A DNA stretch of 12,064 nt, from the NCBI GenBank assembly GCA_028287035.1, contig JAQBQL010000244.1:1-12064 (forward strand), written 5' to 3'. Both the position numbers and the translations under genes were made by a program. A model generated the notes under the pieces. That model was given only the letters and a program-made list of their open reading frames with translations. It ran no database searches and was not told the origin of the DNA. Source of the DNA: Labilithrix sp. Its GTDB lineage: Bacteria; Myxococcota; Polyangia; Polyangiales; Polyangiaceae. This document shows, piece after piece, positions 1 to 7,226 of the stretch. Position 1 is the stretch's first letter; each line of letters starts with the position of its first letter.

Positions 1-2
1 CG

Positions 3-1457
3 GGAACGCCTCCCGCCGCGCGCGCCGCCGCGACCGCCGAGGTGCGGGCCCGCGAGAAGCTGATCATCGTCCTCCGCGCACCGCGCGGCGGGGTGTCGGC
101 CCAGGAGCGCGCGCGCGTCGCGACCGGCGCCCTCGAGGCGCTGCTCGGGCAGCCCGACGACGCGGGCGACCCTCGCTACGACATCGCGCAGGAGACCGCG
201 GTGGTCTACGTCGGCAAGACGCCGGTCCTCACGCTCGGGCAGGAGGACGTCGAGGGCTCCGGCGAGGCGAACCTCGACGTGCTCGCCACGCAGGTCACGA
301 CGCGCCTCGCCCAGGCGATCGCCACCGAGAAGAAGCGGAGCGCGATCGCGACGACCGTCTTCTCGCTGTCGCTGCTCGTCTTCTCGGGGCTGCTCGTCTT
401 CCTCCTCCTCAACCGCATCTCCGAGTTCGCGACGCGCCTGCGCACGTCGATGGGCGAGACGCCGGAGAAGGTGACGGGCCTGCGCGTCGGCAAGGTGGAG
501 CTCGTCAGCGCAGGCGCCGCACGCGGCGCGCTCGCCGTGTCCCTCGCGCTCGGCTACCGGTTCCTCCAGCTCGCGATCGCGTACGGCTGGCTCATCTTCG
601 CGCTCTCGCTCTTCGAGGCGACGAAGGGCTACACCGAGCGCCTCACCGGGACGGTCGTGAAGCCGCTCTACGGCCTCGCGTCGCGCATCGCCGGCGCTCT
701 CCCGATCGTGGTCGTCGCCACGATCGCGGTCGTCGCGGTCACGGTCCTCGTCCGCTTCGTCGGCCTCTTCTTCGACAGCATCACGCGCGGCGACACCCGC
801 GCGGCGTGGATCTCGCGCGACCTCGCGCGCCCCACGAGCGTCCTTGCTCGCATCGGCATCGTCGTCGTCGCGCTGGTCCTCGGCTCGCCGCTCATCACCG
901 GCGAGAGCGACGGCGTCGTCTCGCGCGTCGGGCTCGTCGCGCTCCTCGCCCTCGCGCTCGCCACCGTCCCGCTGCTCGCGTCGGGCATGCTCGGGGTGCG
1001 CGTCGTCTTCGGGCGTCGGCTCAAGCGCGGCGACGACGTGGAGGTCGGCGGTCGACGCGGGCGGGTGCTCGACGTCACCCTGCTCGACGTTCGCCTCGAG
1101 GACGACCACCTCGCGGAGGTGAGCGTCCCGCACCTGCTCGGCCTGCTGCATCCGACGCGCGTTCACCGGCATGCTCGCCTCGTGACGCTCGAGATCGTCG
1201 TCGATGCGGCGGCGCCCCAGCAGGACGTGGAGCGGGCGCTCTTCGAGGCGGCGCGCGCCCAGAGCTCGCGCGGGCGCGTCGAGCTCGTGTACCTCGACGA
1301 CGCGGGCGCGCACTGGCGCGTGACGAGCGCCGCGATCCGGAACGAGCGGACCCTGGCGCAGGTCGTCCAGGAGGCGCTCGCCCGCACCGGGGCGGGGCTC
1401 GGGCGAGGGCGGGCGACGGCGCCCGCGAGCGTCCGGACGAGGCCGGAGGCGACGTGA
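3..1457 (+). CDS. MscS-like mechanosensitive ion channel family protein (5' partial)
   Basis: The frame is open to the window edge, and the first possible start (GTG at 42) lacks a signal peptide, so I treat the gene as cut at its 5' end. Counting from that GTG, residues 1-95 form a soluble domain (ERAR and LTL...ED stretches), like the periplasmic N-terminal domain of some MscS-like proteins. Hydrophobic segments follow at about 101-124, 164-190, 218-243, 266-285 and 293-320. The last leads into a MscS beta-domain (RLKRGDDVEVGG, 326-337, then GRVLDVTLLDVRL) and a C-terminal alpha/beta domain to about 445. MscS proteins are inner-membrane tension-gated channels that release solutes in hypo-osmotic shock. 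The pore helix and the usual PN motif (here PHLL) are diverged, so a non-canonical or regulatory role is possible. The stop overlaps the next gene by four bases, so the two are probably translationally coupled. Confidence 0.8.
   Translation, partial: GTPPAARAAATAEVRAREKLIIVLRAPRGGVSAQERARVATGALEALLGQPDDAGDPRYDIAQETAVVYVGKTPVLTLGQEDVEGSGEANLDVLATQVTTRLAQAIATEKKRSAIATTVFSLSLLVFSGLLVFLLLNRISEFATRLRTSMGETPEKVTGLRVGKVELVSAGAARGALAVSLALGYRFLQLAIAYGWLIFALSLFEATKGYTERLTGTVVKPLYGLASRIAGALPIVVVATIAVVAVTVLVRFVGLFFDSITRGDTRAAWISRDLARPTSVLARIGIVVVALVLGSPLITGESDGVVSRVGLVALLALALATVPLLASGMLGVRVVFGRRLKRGDDVEVGGRRGRVLDVTLLDVRLEDDHLAEVSVPHLLGLLHPTRVHRHARLVTLEIVVDAAAPQQDVERALFEAARAQSSRGRVELVYLDDAGAHWRVTSAAIRNERTLAQVVQEALARTGAGLGRGRATAPASVRTRPEAT
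1445..1449 (+). promoter_or_regulatory. Ribosome binding site for the first antiporter gene
   Basis: GGAGG lies 4 bases before the GTG at 1454, inside the end of the upstream channel gene. Together with the GTGA overlap it decides the start of the downstream reading frame, which would otherwise stay open far upstream (to 806) as a shadow of the channel gene. Confidence 0.6.
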
Positions 1458-2794
1458 GCGCGATCGCGCTCCTGATGGGCCTCCTGCTCCTCTCGTACGT
1501 GGGGAGCCTCCTCGTCGGCGGCCGCTCGGCGAAGGGGCTGCCTTCGGGCATCGAGTTCATCGCGCTCGGCTTCATCGTCGGTCCGACCGCCCTCGGCCTC
1601 GTCGATCGCGCGATGATCCAGGAGTTCTCGCCCATCGTGCAGACCGCCCTCGGGTGGCTCGCGTTCGTGGTGGGCCTCGACTTCGGGAGGGTCAACGGTC
1701 GCCGCGTGCGCCAGACGCCGATGTTCCTCGGCATCTTCGGCGCGCTGCTGACCGGGCTCGTCGTCGCCGGGGCCGTCTACTTCCTCCTCCGCCGTTTGCC
1801 GGTGGCCGGTCTCGAGGGCCGTAACGCGGCGCTGTTCGCCGCCGCGGCGGGCGCCGTGACCGCCGAGACCACGCGCTTCGTCGTGCAGTGGGTCTCGGTC
1901 CGCTGGCACGTGAAGGGGCCGGTCTCGAGCCTGCTCGTCGACATCGCAGCCGCCGACGATCTCACGCCGCTCGTCGCGACCGGCGCCATCTTCGCCTTCG
2001 CTCCGGCGGCGCACGTCGCGTTCGTGCTCCCGGTCGCCGGCTGGTTCGGGCTGAGCCTCCTCCTCGGCGCTCTGCTCGGGACCGTGACCGCGCTGCTCCT
2101 CCGTCATGCGGAGGGATACGCGGTGTGGGGCGCGCTCATCGGCACCCTGATGCTCGGCGTCGGCGCCGCCACGCGGCTCGGCCTGTGCACGATCTTCGTC
2201 ACCTTCGTGATGGGGGTCGCGCTCGGCGCCGTGTCACCGAACCGCCGGCCCCTCCGCAAGCTGGTGGGCTCGAGCGAGCGCGCCGTGCTCTACCCGATGC
2301 TGCTGCTGGCCGGCGTGCACCTCGATCCGGCGCCGCTCCTCGAGGACAAGCGCCTCGTGGCGGTGCTCGCGTTCGTGCTGCTCGCGCGCATCGCGGGCAA
2401 GCTCCTGATGGGCCTGCTCGTCCAGACGGTGGCGCCCGCGGCACGCCCGGCCGGTCCGCTGCTCGGGATCGTGCTCCTGTCGTCGGGTCCCGTGTCGGTG
2501 AGCTGCGGCTTCGTGCTCGCGTTGCGCTTCCCGGGACGCTTCGGCGACACGCTGCTCGCGGCCGCCGTGGCGTCGGCGCTGCTCGGCGAGATCGTCGCCA
2601 CGTTCGCGGTGAAGAGCATGCTCACCGATCTCGGCGAGCTGACCCCGATCGAGCCCGTGACCGTCGAGGCGCCGCGGGTGCCGAGCGTTCCGCCTGCTCC
2701 GGGATCGGACCATGCGCTCGCCGGTCATCACGCCGACTCTCCCTCGCAGCCGCTGCTCGTCGCGGCGTCGGTCGCCCCGGAGGATCGGTCATGA
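1454..2794 (+). CDS. CPA2-type cation:proton antiporter, Asp-Asp motif
   Basis: This 446-residue protein is hydrophobic throughout and fits the roughly 12-13 helix NhaA/NapA-type fold of the CPA superfamily (monovalent cation/H+ exchange at the inner membrane). An N-terminal stretch GIEFIALGFIVGPTALGLV (32-50) matches the conserved early helix of the Kef/NapA group. A further segment (GAVTAETTRFV, 133-143) sits where the first unwound helix is expected. D168-D169, in AAADDL, sits where electrogenic antiporters carry their ion-binding Asp-Asp or Asn-Asp pair. A Pro/Ala-rich soluble tail covers about 397-446. The start is GTG at 1454, set by a GTGA overlap with the channel gene and a GGAGG at 1445. 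Its stop overlaps the next antiporter by ATGA. Family assignment is confident; the ion (Na+ or K+) cannot be told. An electrogenic mechanism is inferred from the DD pair. Confidence 0.85.
   Translation: MSAIALLMGLLLLSYVGSLLVGGRSAKGLPSGIEFIALGFIVGPTALGLVDRAMIQEFSPIVQTALGWLAFVVGLDFGRVNGRRVRQTPMFLGIFGALLTGLVVAGAVYFLLRRLPVAGLEGRNAALFAAAAGAVTAETTRFVVQWVSVRWHVKGPVSSLLVDIAAADDLTPLVATGAIFAFAPAAHVAFVLPVAGWFGLSLLLGALLGTVTALLLRHAEGYAVWGALIGTLMLGVGAATRLGLCTIFVTFVMGVALGAVSPNRRPLRKLVGSSERAVLYPMLLLAGVHLDPAPLLEDKRLVAVLAFVLLARIAGKLLMGLLVQTVAPAARPAGPLLGIVLLSSGPVSVSCGFVLALRFPGRFGDTLLAAAVASALLGEIVATFAVKSMLTDLGELTPIEPVTVEAPRVPSVPPAPGSDHALAGHHADSPSQPLLVAASVAPEDRS
2779..2784 (+). promoter_or_regulatory. Ribosome binding site for the second antiporter gene
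   Basis: GGAGGA lies 6 bases before the ATG at 2791, inside the last codons of the upstream antiporter gene. It fixes the start of the second antiporter at the ATGA overlap rather than at any of the upstream in-frame codons (the frame is open from 1888). Confidence 0.7.
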
Positions 2795-4146
2795 GCAGCG
2801 GCGGCGGCGCGAAGAAGACGATGCTCGGGCGCGGCATCGATCTGCTCAGCCTCGTCATCCTGTTCGGCATCATGTGGGGGGCGACGCTCCTCGTTCCGGA
2901 GTTCCACGGCAGCGCGGCCGTCGTGGCGGCGCTCGGCTTCCTGCTCCTCGCGGGGTCGCTGCTGAGCGAGCTCGTGGAGGTGCTCGGCATGCCCCACCTC
3001 ACGGGCTACCTGTTCGCGGGCATCATCGCCGGGCCGTACGTCCTCCACCTCGTCGACCACGAGGCGGTGAAGCTTCTCGAGCCCGTCAACACGCTCGCCA
3101 TCGCCCTCATCGCGCTGGCCGGCGGCGCCGAGCTCCGGCTCGACGCCGTCAAGCGTGGCCTCCGCAGCCTGCTCATCGCCCTCGGGCTGCAGACCGTCAT
3201 CGTGTTCGTGGTCATGACCGCCGTGTTCGTGGCGGCGCGGCCCGCGTTCGTCGCGAGCATGCCGCTCACCGGCATCATCGGCGCGGGCATGCTCTGGGGC
3301 GTCGTCTCCATCACGCGCAGCCCGTCGGCCTGTCTCGGCGTGCTCTCGCAGACGCGTGCCTCGGGGCCGCTCGCGCGGTTCAGCCTCGCCTTCATCATGT
3401 CGAGCGACGTCATCGTCGTCGTCGTGCTCGCGTCGGCGATCACGCTCGCCCGGCCGCTCATCGACCCGGGCGCCTCGCTGTCGAGCACCGCCTTCCGCTC
3501 GCTCTTCCACGAGATCCTGGGCAGCGTGGCGCTCGGCACGACGCTCGGCCTCGTGCTCGCCGCGTACCTGAGGATCAGCGGCCAGCAGCTGCTCGTGGTG
3601 CTCATCGCCCTCGGCTTCGGCGCGACCGAGGTCCTCCACTACCTCAGCTTCGAGCCCCTGCTCACGTTCCTGGTCGCGGGTTTCGTGGTCCAGAATCTCT
3701 CGAAGCAGGGCGAGAAGTTCCTGCACGCGATCGAGGAGACGGGCGGCGTCGTCTACGTCGTCTTCTTCGCGAGCGCCGGCGCTCACCTCAACGTTCCGCT
3801 CCTCCGGGACCTCTGGCCGCTCGCCTTGCTCCTCACCGCGGCGCGCGCGCTCGTCACGTTCGGGGTCGCGAAGCTGTCCTCGAAGCTCGCCAAGGACGAC
3901 CCGGTCGTGCGGAAGTGGGGGTGGTCGGCGCTCGTCTCGCAGGCGGGCGTCGCGCTCGGCATCGCCGGCATCGTCGGCAGCAAGTTCCCGACGTTCGGCC
4001 CGGGGTTGCGCGACCTCGCCGTCGCGTGCGTCGCGCTGAACGAGATGGTCGGTCCGGTGCTCTTCAAGCTCGCGCTCGACCGCGCGAAGGAGAGCCAGGC
4101 GCTCGCGTCGCTCGACGACGCCGAAGATCCCGCCCAGCCCGCATGA
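2791..4146 (+). CDS. CPA2-type (Kef-like) cation:proton antiporter, Ser-Asp motif
   Basis: This 451-residue polytopic membrane protein belongs to the same superfamily as its neighbour but is clearly diverged. It has a short soluble N-terminus (1-15) and then about 12-13 hydrophobic segments. The early conserved helix reads GMPHLTGYLFAGIIAGPYVL (66-85), the Kef/NapA signature. A segment VSITRSPSACLGVL (172-185) corresponds to the first unwound helix, followed by SGPLARFSLAFIMSSDVIVV. S205-D206 occupies the place of the Asp-Asp pair of the upstream gene; Gln-Asp at this place marks KefB/KefC-like transporters. No TrkA-N (RCK) nucleotide-binding domain follows, so gating by NAD(H) or glutathione as in KefC is not expected from this chain. 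A strong ribosome binding site and an ATGA overlap tie it to the upstream antiporter. Electroneutral or K+-type exchange is inference; a heterodimer with the upstream protein is possible. Confidence 0.86.
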   Translation: MSSGGGAKKTMLGRGIDLLSLVILFGIMWGATLLVPEFHGSAAVVAALGFLLLAGSLLSELVEVLGMPHLTGYLFAGIIAGPYVLHLVDHEAVKLLEPVNTLAIALIALAGGAELRLDAVKRGLRSLLIALGLQTVIVFVVMTAVFVAARPAFVASMPLTGIIGAGMLWGVVSITRSPSACLGVLSQTRASGPLARFSLAFIMSSDVIVVVVLASAITLARPLIDPGASLSSTAFRSLFHEILGSVALGTTLGLVLAAYLRISGQQLLVVLIALGFGATEVLHYLSFEPLLTFLVAGFVVQNLSKQGEKFLHAIEETGGVVYVVFFASAGAHLNVPLLRDLWPLALLLTAARALVTFGVAKLSSKLAKDDPVVRKWGWSALVSQAGVALGIAGIVGSKFPTFGPGLRDLAVACVALNEMVGPVLFKLALDRAKESQALASLDDAEDPAQPA

Positions 4147-4169
4147 AAAGCCGGTAGTCTCGGGGCCGC

Positions 4170-5360
4170 ATGGTTCAAACGCAGAACCCGCCGCCGCCTC
4201 CTGCCGCCTTGCCGATGCGGCTCGCGCAGATGGCGCGTGCGCTCGAGTCCCGGTTCCTGGGCAAGGACGAGGTCATCCGCCTCCTGCTCATCGCGGTCGT
4301 CGCCGGGGAGCACGCGGTCCTCGTCGGCCCGCCGGGCACCGCGAAGAGCGCGCTCATCCGCACCTTCGCGCGCCTCCTGCACGCGAACTACTTCGAGTAC
4401 CTGCTGACGCGCTTCACCGAGCCGAACGAGCTGTTCGGCCCGGTCGACATCGCCGCCTTCCGCGAGGGGCGCTACCAGCGCCGCATCGAGGGGATGCTCC
4501 CGGCCGCCGAGATCGTCTTCCTCGACGAGATCTTCAAGTCGAACTCCGCAATCCTGAACTCGCTCCTCACGCTCCTCAACGAGCGTCGCTATGCGTCGGG
4601 CGGCGTCGTCATCAAGTGCCCGCTTCTGTCGTGCTTCGGGGCGTCGAACGAGGTCCCGACGGACGAGACGCTCACCGCCATCTTCGACCGCTTCCTCCTC
4701 CGGATCCGGTCCGACAATCTCGACGCCTACCACTTCCAGGAGCTGCTCACGAAGGGCGTCCAGCACGAGATTCACTCGCTGACCGACGCGCCCATCCAGC
4801 CGCTCGCCTCGGCGCGCGATATCCAGGAGCTCCACCGCGCGTTCGCCCAGCGCATGCGCTTCAGCGAGGAGTTCTTCAGCCAGTACAAGGGCCTCGTCTT
4901 CCAGATCCGCGCCGAGGGCGTGAGCCTCTCGGATCGGCGCGTCGTGAAGATCCTGAAGCTCTTCGCGGCGAGCGCGTTCCTCGACGGGCGCCCGCAGCCC
5001 GACGCGAGCGACTTCTTCGTCCTGAAGCACATCTGGAACAACGAGGACCAGGCGGCCATCCTCGAGTCGATCGTGACGCCGGTGCTCGAGGCCCACTACC
5101 GCGACCACCCGAACGCACGGCGCGTCGGCGCGGCCGGGATCGGCATCGAGGCGCTCGCCGGCGAGATCGATCGCGTGCGTCAGGTGCTCACCGGCGGCGG
5201 CGGCCTCTCCGACGTGCAGCTCTTCAGCCAGCTGAAGGCGCTGAACGAGATCAAGGCGGCGCTCGGCGCCTCGCCGGACCCTCGCGCGCCCGAGCTCGTG
5301 CAGCGCGTCGACCAGCTGCTCGAGGCGGCGTTCCGTAGCGGACGCTTCGCGCAGCTCTGA
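4170..5360 (+). CDS. MoxR/RavA-type AAA+ ATPase
   Basis: This 396-residue protein is a soluble MoxR-family AAA+ ATPase closest in look to RavA. Residues 53-60 (GPPGTAKS) are the Walker A motif, 115-120 (IVFLDE) Walker B, N160 in GASNEVP sensor 1, and R174 in FDRF a likely arginine finger. The stretch [13 protein letters not shown] (82-94) is typical of the family. Residues from about 200 onward are helical lid and C-terminal segments; the total is shorter than E. coli RavA (about 500 residues). MoxR ATPases are chaperone-like enzymes that remodel protein complexes, usually with a von Willebrand factor A partner (ViaA for RavA). No such partner is in the window. The gene starts 23 bases after the antiporter pair with no clear ribosome binding site; M16 is an alternative start. 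It opens with five prolines in a row at residues 7-11. The substrate is unknown. Confidence 0.88.
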   Translation: MVQTQNPPPPPAALPMRLAQMARALESRFLGKDEVIRLLLIAVVAGEHAVLVGPPGTAKSALIRTFARLLHANYFEYLLTRFTEPNELFGPVDIAAFREGRYQRRIEGMLPAAEIVFLDEIFKSNSAILNSLLTLLNERRYASGGVVIKCPLLSCFGASNEVPTDETLTAIFDRFLLRIRSDNLDAYHFQELLTKGVQHEIHSLTDAPIQPLASARDIQELHRAFAQRMRFSEEFFSQYKGLVFQIRAEGVSLSDRRVVKILKLFAASAFLDGRPQPDASDFFVLKHIWNNEDQAAILESIVTPVLEAHYRDHPNARRVGAAGIGIEALAGEIDRVRQVLTGGGGLSDVQLFSQLKALNEIKAALGASPDPRAPELVQRVDQLLEAAFRSGRFAQL

Positions 5361-5373
5361 GCGGACGCCGGGC

Positions 5374-6051
5374 ATGAAGGTGTGCGCCGTCGACACGTCC
5401 ACCGCCCTCGGGTCGGTGGCGCTCTACGACGGAGCGGAGCGGGTCGCCGAGGCGCAGCAGCGGGTGTCGAATGCTCATGGCGAGTCGCTCCTTCCCATGA
5501 TCGACCGCGTGTTCGCGGAGGCTGGATGGCGCGCGCGCGACGTCACGCGGTGGGCGGTCGGCATCGGGCCCGGCTCGTTCACGGGCGTGCGCATCGCCGT
5601 GGCGACGGTGAAGGGCATCGTGCTCGCGACGGGGGCCGAGGTCGTGCCGGTGACCTCTCTCGAGGCGCTCGCGGCGAGCGTGACCGACGCTCCGCCCGGC
5701 GCCGTGCTGGTGCCTGCCGTCGCGGCGATCCGGGGCGAGGTCTACGTGCAGGCCCTTGGCGCGCGGACGGGCGAGCCCGTGTGCCTGCCGCCCGAAGCGC
5801 TCGAGGCGTGGCTCGCGTCGCTGGTCGGCGAAGGCGACGAGGTCGTCCTGATCGGTGAGGCATCGTCTCGTCTCACGTTGCCCGCGTCCTGGCGGGTGAC
5901 CCGGCGGGACGAGGGCCTGCACGCCCTCCCGCACGCCCACGGCGCCTACCTGGTGGCGCGGGACCGCGCGCCCGTCGATGCCGACCTCATCGAGCCTGCG
6001 TACGTGCGAGAGCCCGAGATCACGGTCCCGCGGGCGCCCGTGGCGCCGTGA
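5374..6051 (+). CDS. tsaB: TsaB, tRNA threonylcarbamoyladenosine biosynthesis protein
   Basis: This 225-residue protein matches TsaB in length (E. coli TsaB is about 231). It opens with [10 protein letters not shown], the ASKHA-fold phosphate-1 strand, has HGESLLP at 35-41, and carries the family hallmark [11 protein letters not shown] at 65-75. TsaB is the non-catalytic partner that dimerises with TsaD; with TsaE they transfer threonylcarbamoyl to A37 of ANN-decoding tRNAs in the cytoplasm. The first half is well conserved; the C-terminal half is more variable, as is usual. The gene begins 13 bases after the ATPase gene and overlaps the following nucleotidyltransferase by GTGA. Its usual neighbours tsaE, tsaD and rimI are not in the window. 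Identification is confident; no ribosome binding site is obvious before the ATG at 5374. Confidence 0.93.
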   Translation: MKVCAVDTSTALGSVALYDGAERVAEAQQRVSNAHGESLLPMIDRVFAEAGWRARDVTRWAVGIGPGSFTGVRIAVATVKGIVLATGAEVVPVTSLEALAASVTDAPPGAVLVPAVAAIRGEVYVQALGARTGEPVCLPPEALEAWLASLVGEGDEVVLIGEASSRLTLPASWRVTRRDEGLHALPHAHGAYLVARDRAPVDADLIEPAYVREPEITVPRAPVAP

Positions 6052-6767
6052 CGAACGGGGCGAGCACCGGCGCGCGCATCTCGCTGCCCACGCCGGTGAA
6101 GGCGAGCCTCGAGGCGCTCACCGAGAGCATGCGCGGCGCGCTCGGGGAGGACCTCGTCGCGGTGCTCGTGCACGGCAGCGTGGCGCGCGGCGAGTACCTC
6201 GCGGGGGAGACCGACGTCGACGTCATCGTCGTGCTCGCGAAGGCGGGCCTCGCGCAGCTCGACGCGATCGGCGAGGCGCTGCTGCGCGCCCGCTACGCCG
6301 CGCGTATCCAGCCGATGTTCCTCGTCGAATCCGAGATCGCCGGCGCCGCCGACGCCTTCCCGCTCCTCTACGACAGCATCGCGCGTCACCACGTGCTCGT
6401 GACCGGGCGTGACCCGTTCGAGGGCGTCGTGGTGCAGGACGAACATCGCGGGCGCCGCATCGAGCAGGAGCTGCGTGAGGCCCAGATTCACCTCCGGCGC
6501 GCGGTCGCCGACGCCTGCGGGGCTCGTGAGGCGCTGGGGGGCGCGGTCGCGCGCAAGGTGCAGCAGCTGCGCGCGCCGCTGCACGCGCTGCTCGTCGTGA
6601 AGGGCGTTCCGTGCGACGAGCGCCTTCCCGCGGTGCTGGCGAAGCTCGCCGAGGTGTACGGCCTCGACCTGACGGCGCTCGGCTCCCCGCGCGAGCGACC
6701 GGAGCCGGCGCACGCCGCGCTCACCGCGCTGCTCGAGCGGACCATCGACGACGTCGACCGGCGGTGA
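6048..6767 (+). CDS. Nucleotidyltransferase (DNA polymerase beta superfamily) of unknown substrate
   Basis: This 239-residue protein carries the pol-beta nucleotidyltransferase signature: HGSVARGEY (42-50) followed by [10 protein letters not shown] (54-63). G43-S44 would bind the nucleotide phosphates, and D56 and D58 would hold the metal ions. The order is that of the MNT/KNTase group (GS...ARGE...SD.D), with Thr replacing the usual Ser before the first Asp. After about residue 130 the chain is helical. I see no HEPN-type RX4-6H motif, so it is not an MNT-HEPN fusion. Such enzymes transfer NMPs to antibiotics, proteins or RNA ends; the substrate here cannot be told. The GTG start overlaps the tsaB stop (GTGA), implying co-expression, but a functional link to tRNA modification is only a guess. 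Confidence 0.8.
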   Translation: MTNGASTGARISLPTPVKASLEALTESMRGALGEDLVAVLVHGSVARGEYLAGETDVDVIVVLAKAGLAQLDAIGEALLRARYAARIQPMFLVESEIAGAADAFPLLYDSIARHHVLVTGRDPFEGVVVQDEHRGRRIEQELREAQIHLRRAVADACGAREALGGAVARKVQQLRAPLHALLVVKGVPCDERLPAVLAKLAEVYGLDLTALGSPRERPEPAHAALTALLERTIDDVDRR

Positions 6768-6791
6768 GCGAGCCCGAAGCGTCGCGACGGT

Positions 6792-6798
6792 GAGGTGG
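6792..6798 (+). promoter_or_regulatory. Ribosome binding site for the VOC gene
   Basis: GAGGTGG lies 10 bases before the ATG at 6809 in the 41-base gap after the nucleotidyltransferase gene. It is a fair match to the anti-Shine-Dalgarno sequence and supports this ATG over the out-of-frame alternatives nearby. Confidence 0.45.
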
Positions 6799-6808
6799 AA
6801 TCGCCGCC

Positions 6809-7207
6809 ATGGCGCTCATCGATCACGTCACGCTCGTCGTCTCCGACTTCGCTCGTTCCAAGGCGTTCTACGAGAAGGCTCTCGCGCCGCTCGGCGTCCG
6901 CTGCCTCATGGAGTTCGGCAAGGCTGCGGGCTTCGGCCGCGAGCAGAAGCCCGACTTCTGGATCGGCGAGGGGCCGACCTCCTTCCAGACCGCCGAGCAA
7001 CTGAAGCCCATCACGCCGACGCACATCGCGTTCGCAGCGCGGTCACGCGCCGAGGTCGACGCGTTCCACGCCGCCGCGATGGCCGCCGGGGCGCGTGACT
7101 TCGGCGGCCCCGGCATCCGGGAGATCTATCACCCGCACTACTACGGCGCGTTCGTGCTCGACCCCGACGGGCACGACGTCGAGGCCGTCGTGCACGGCCC
7201 CGCCTGA
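6809..7207 (+). CDS. VOC-family (glyoxalase/bleomycin resistance-like) protein
   Basis: This 132-residue protein is a single-chain vicinal oxygen chelate domain pair. It begins IDHVTLVVSDFARSKAFYEKAL (from residue 4), the typical first beta-alpha unit, has THIAF at 71-75 beginning the second unit, and ends FVLDPDGHDVEAV (115-127), the typical last strand. H6, H72 and E125 sit at positions where VOC enzymes place metal ligands, so a metal site is likely. Members act on lactoylglutathione, catechols, epoxides or antibiotics, usually as homodimers; the substrate is not predictable here. It is the last gene of the + strand run, 41 bases after the nucleotidyltransferase, and may be co-transcribed or have its own promoter. 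Confidence 0.87.
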   Translation: MALIDHVTLVVSDFARSKAFYEKALAPLGVRCLMEFGKAAGFGREQKPDFWIGEGPTSFQTAEQLKPITPTHIAFAARSRAEVDAFHAAAMAAGARDFGGPGIREIYHPHYYGAFVLDPDGHDVEAVVHGPA

Positions 7208-7226
7208 GCGCGCGCGGACTGGCGGA

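Noticed and set aside
806..1453. Upstream extension of the first antiporter frame to 806
   Set aside because: The extension is an Arg/Ala-rich shadow of the channel gene. The GGAGG and GTGA overlap at 1454 and the onset of membrane segments fix the start there.
1888..2790. Upstream extension of the second antiporter frame to 1888
   Set aside because: The translation is Arg/Ala/Gly-rich and overlaps the first antiporter. A strong ribosome binding site precedes the ATG at 2791.
2791..4146. Full KefC-type potassium efflux system
   Set aside because: No TrkA-N nucleotide-binding domain follows the membrane part and no KefF-like oxidoreductase is nearby, so only the antiporter-fold assignment is kept.
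3783..5402. Long - strand open frame (539 codons) opposite the MoxR ATPase gene
   Set aside because: High GC makes antisense frames stay open. Its translation is rich in Arg, Glu, Asp and Val without any domain motif, while the + strand frame has clear Walker motifs.
6048..6767. Nucleotidyltransferase as part of an MNT-HEPN toxin-antitoxin pair
   Set aside because: No HEPN gene lies next to it and no RX4-6H motif is in its own C-terminal half; neighbours are tsaB and a VOC protein.
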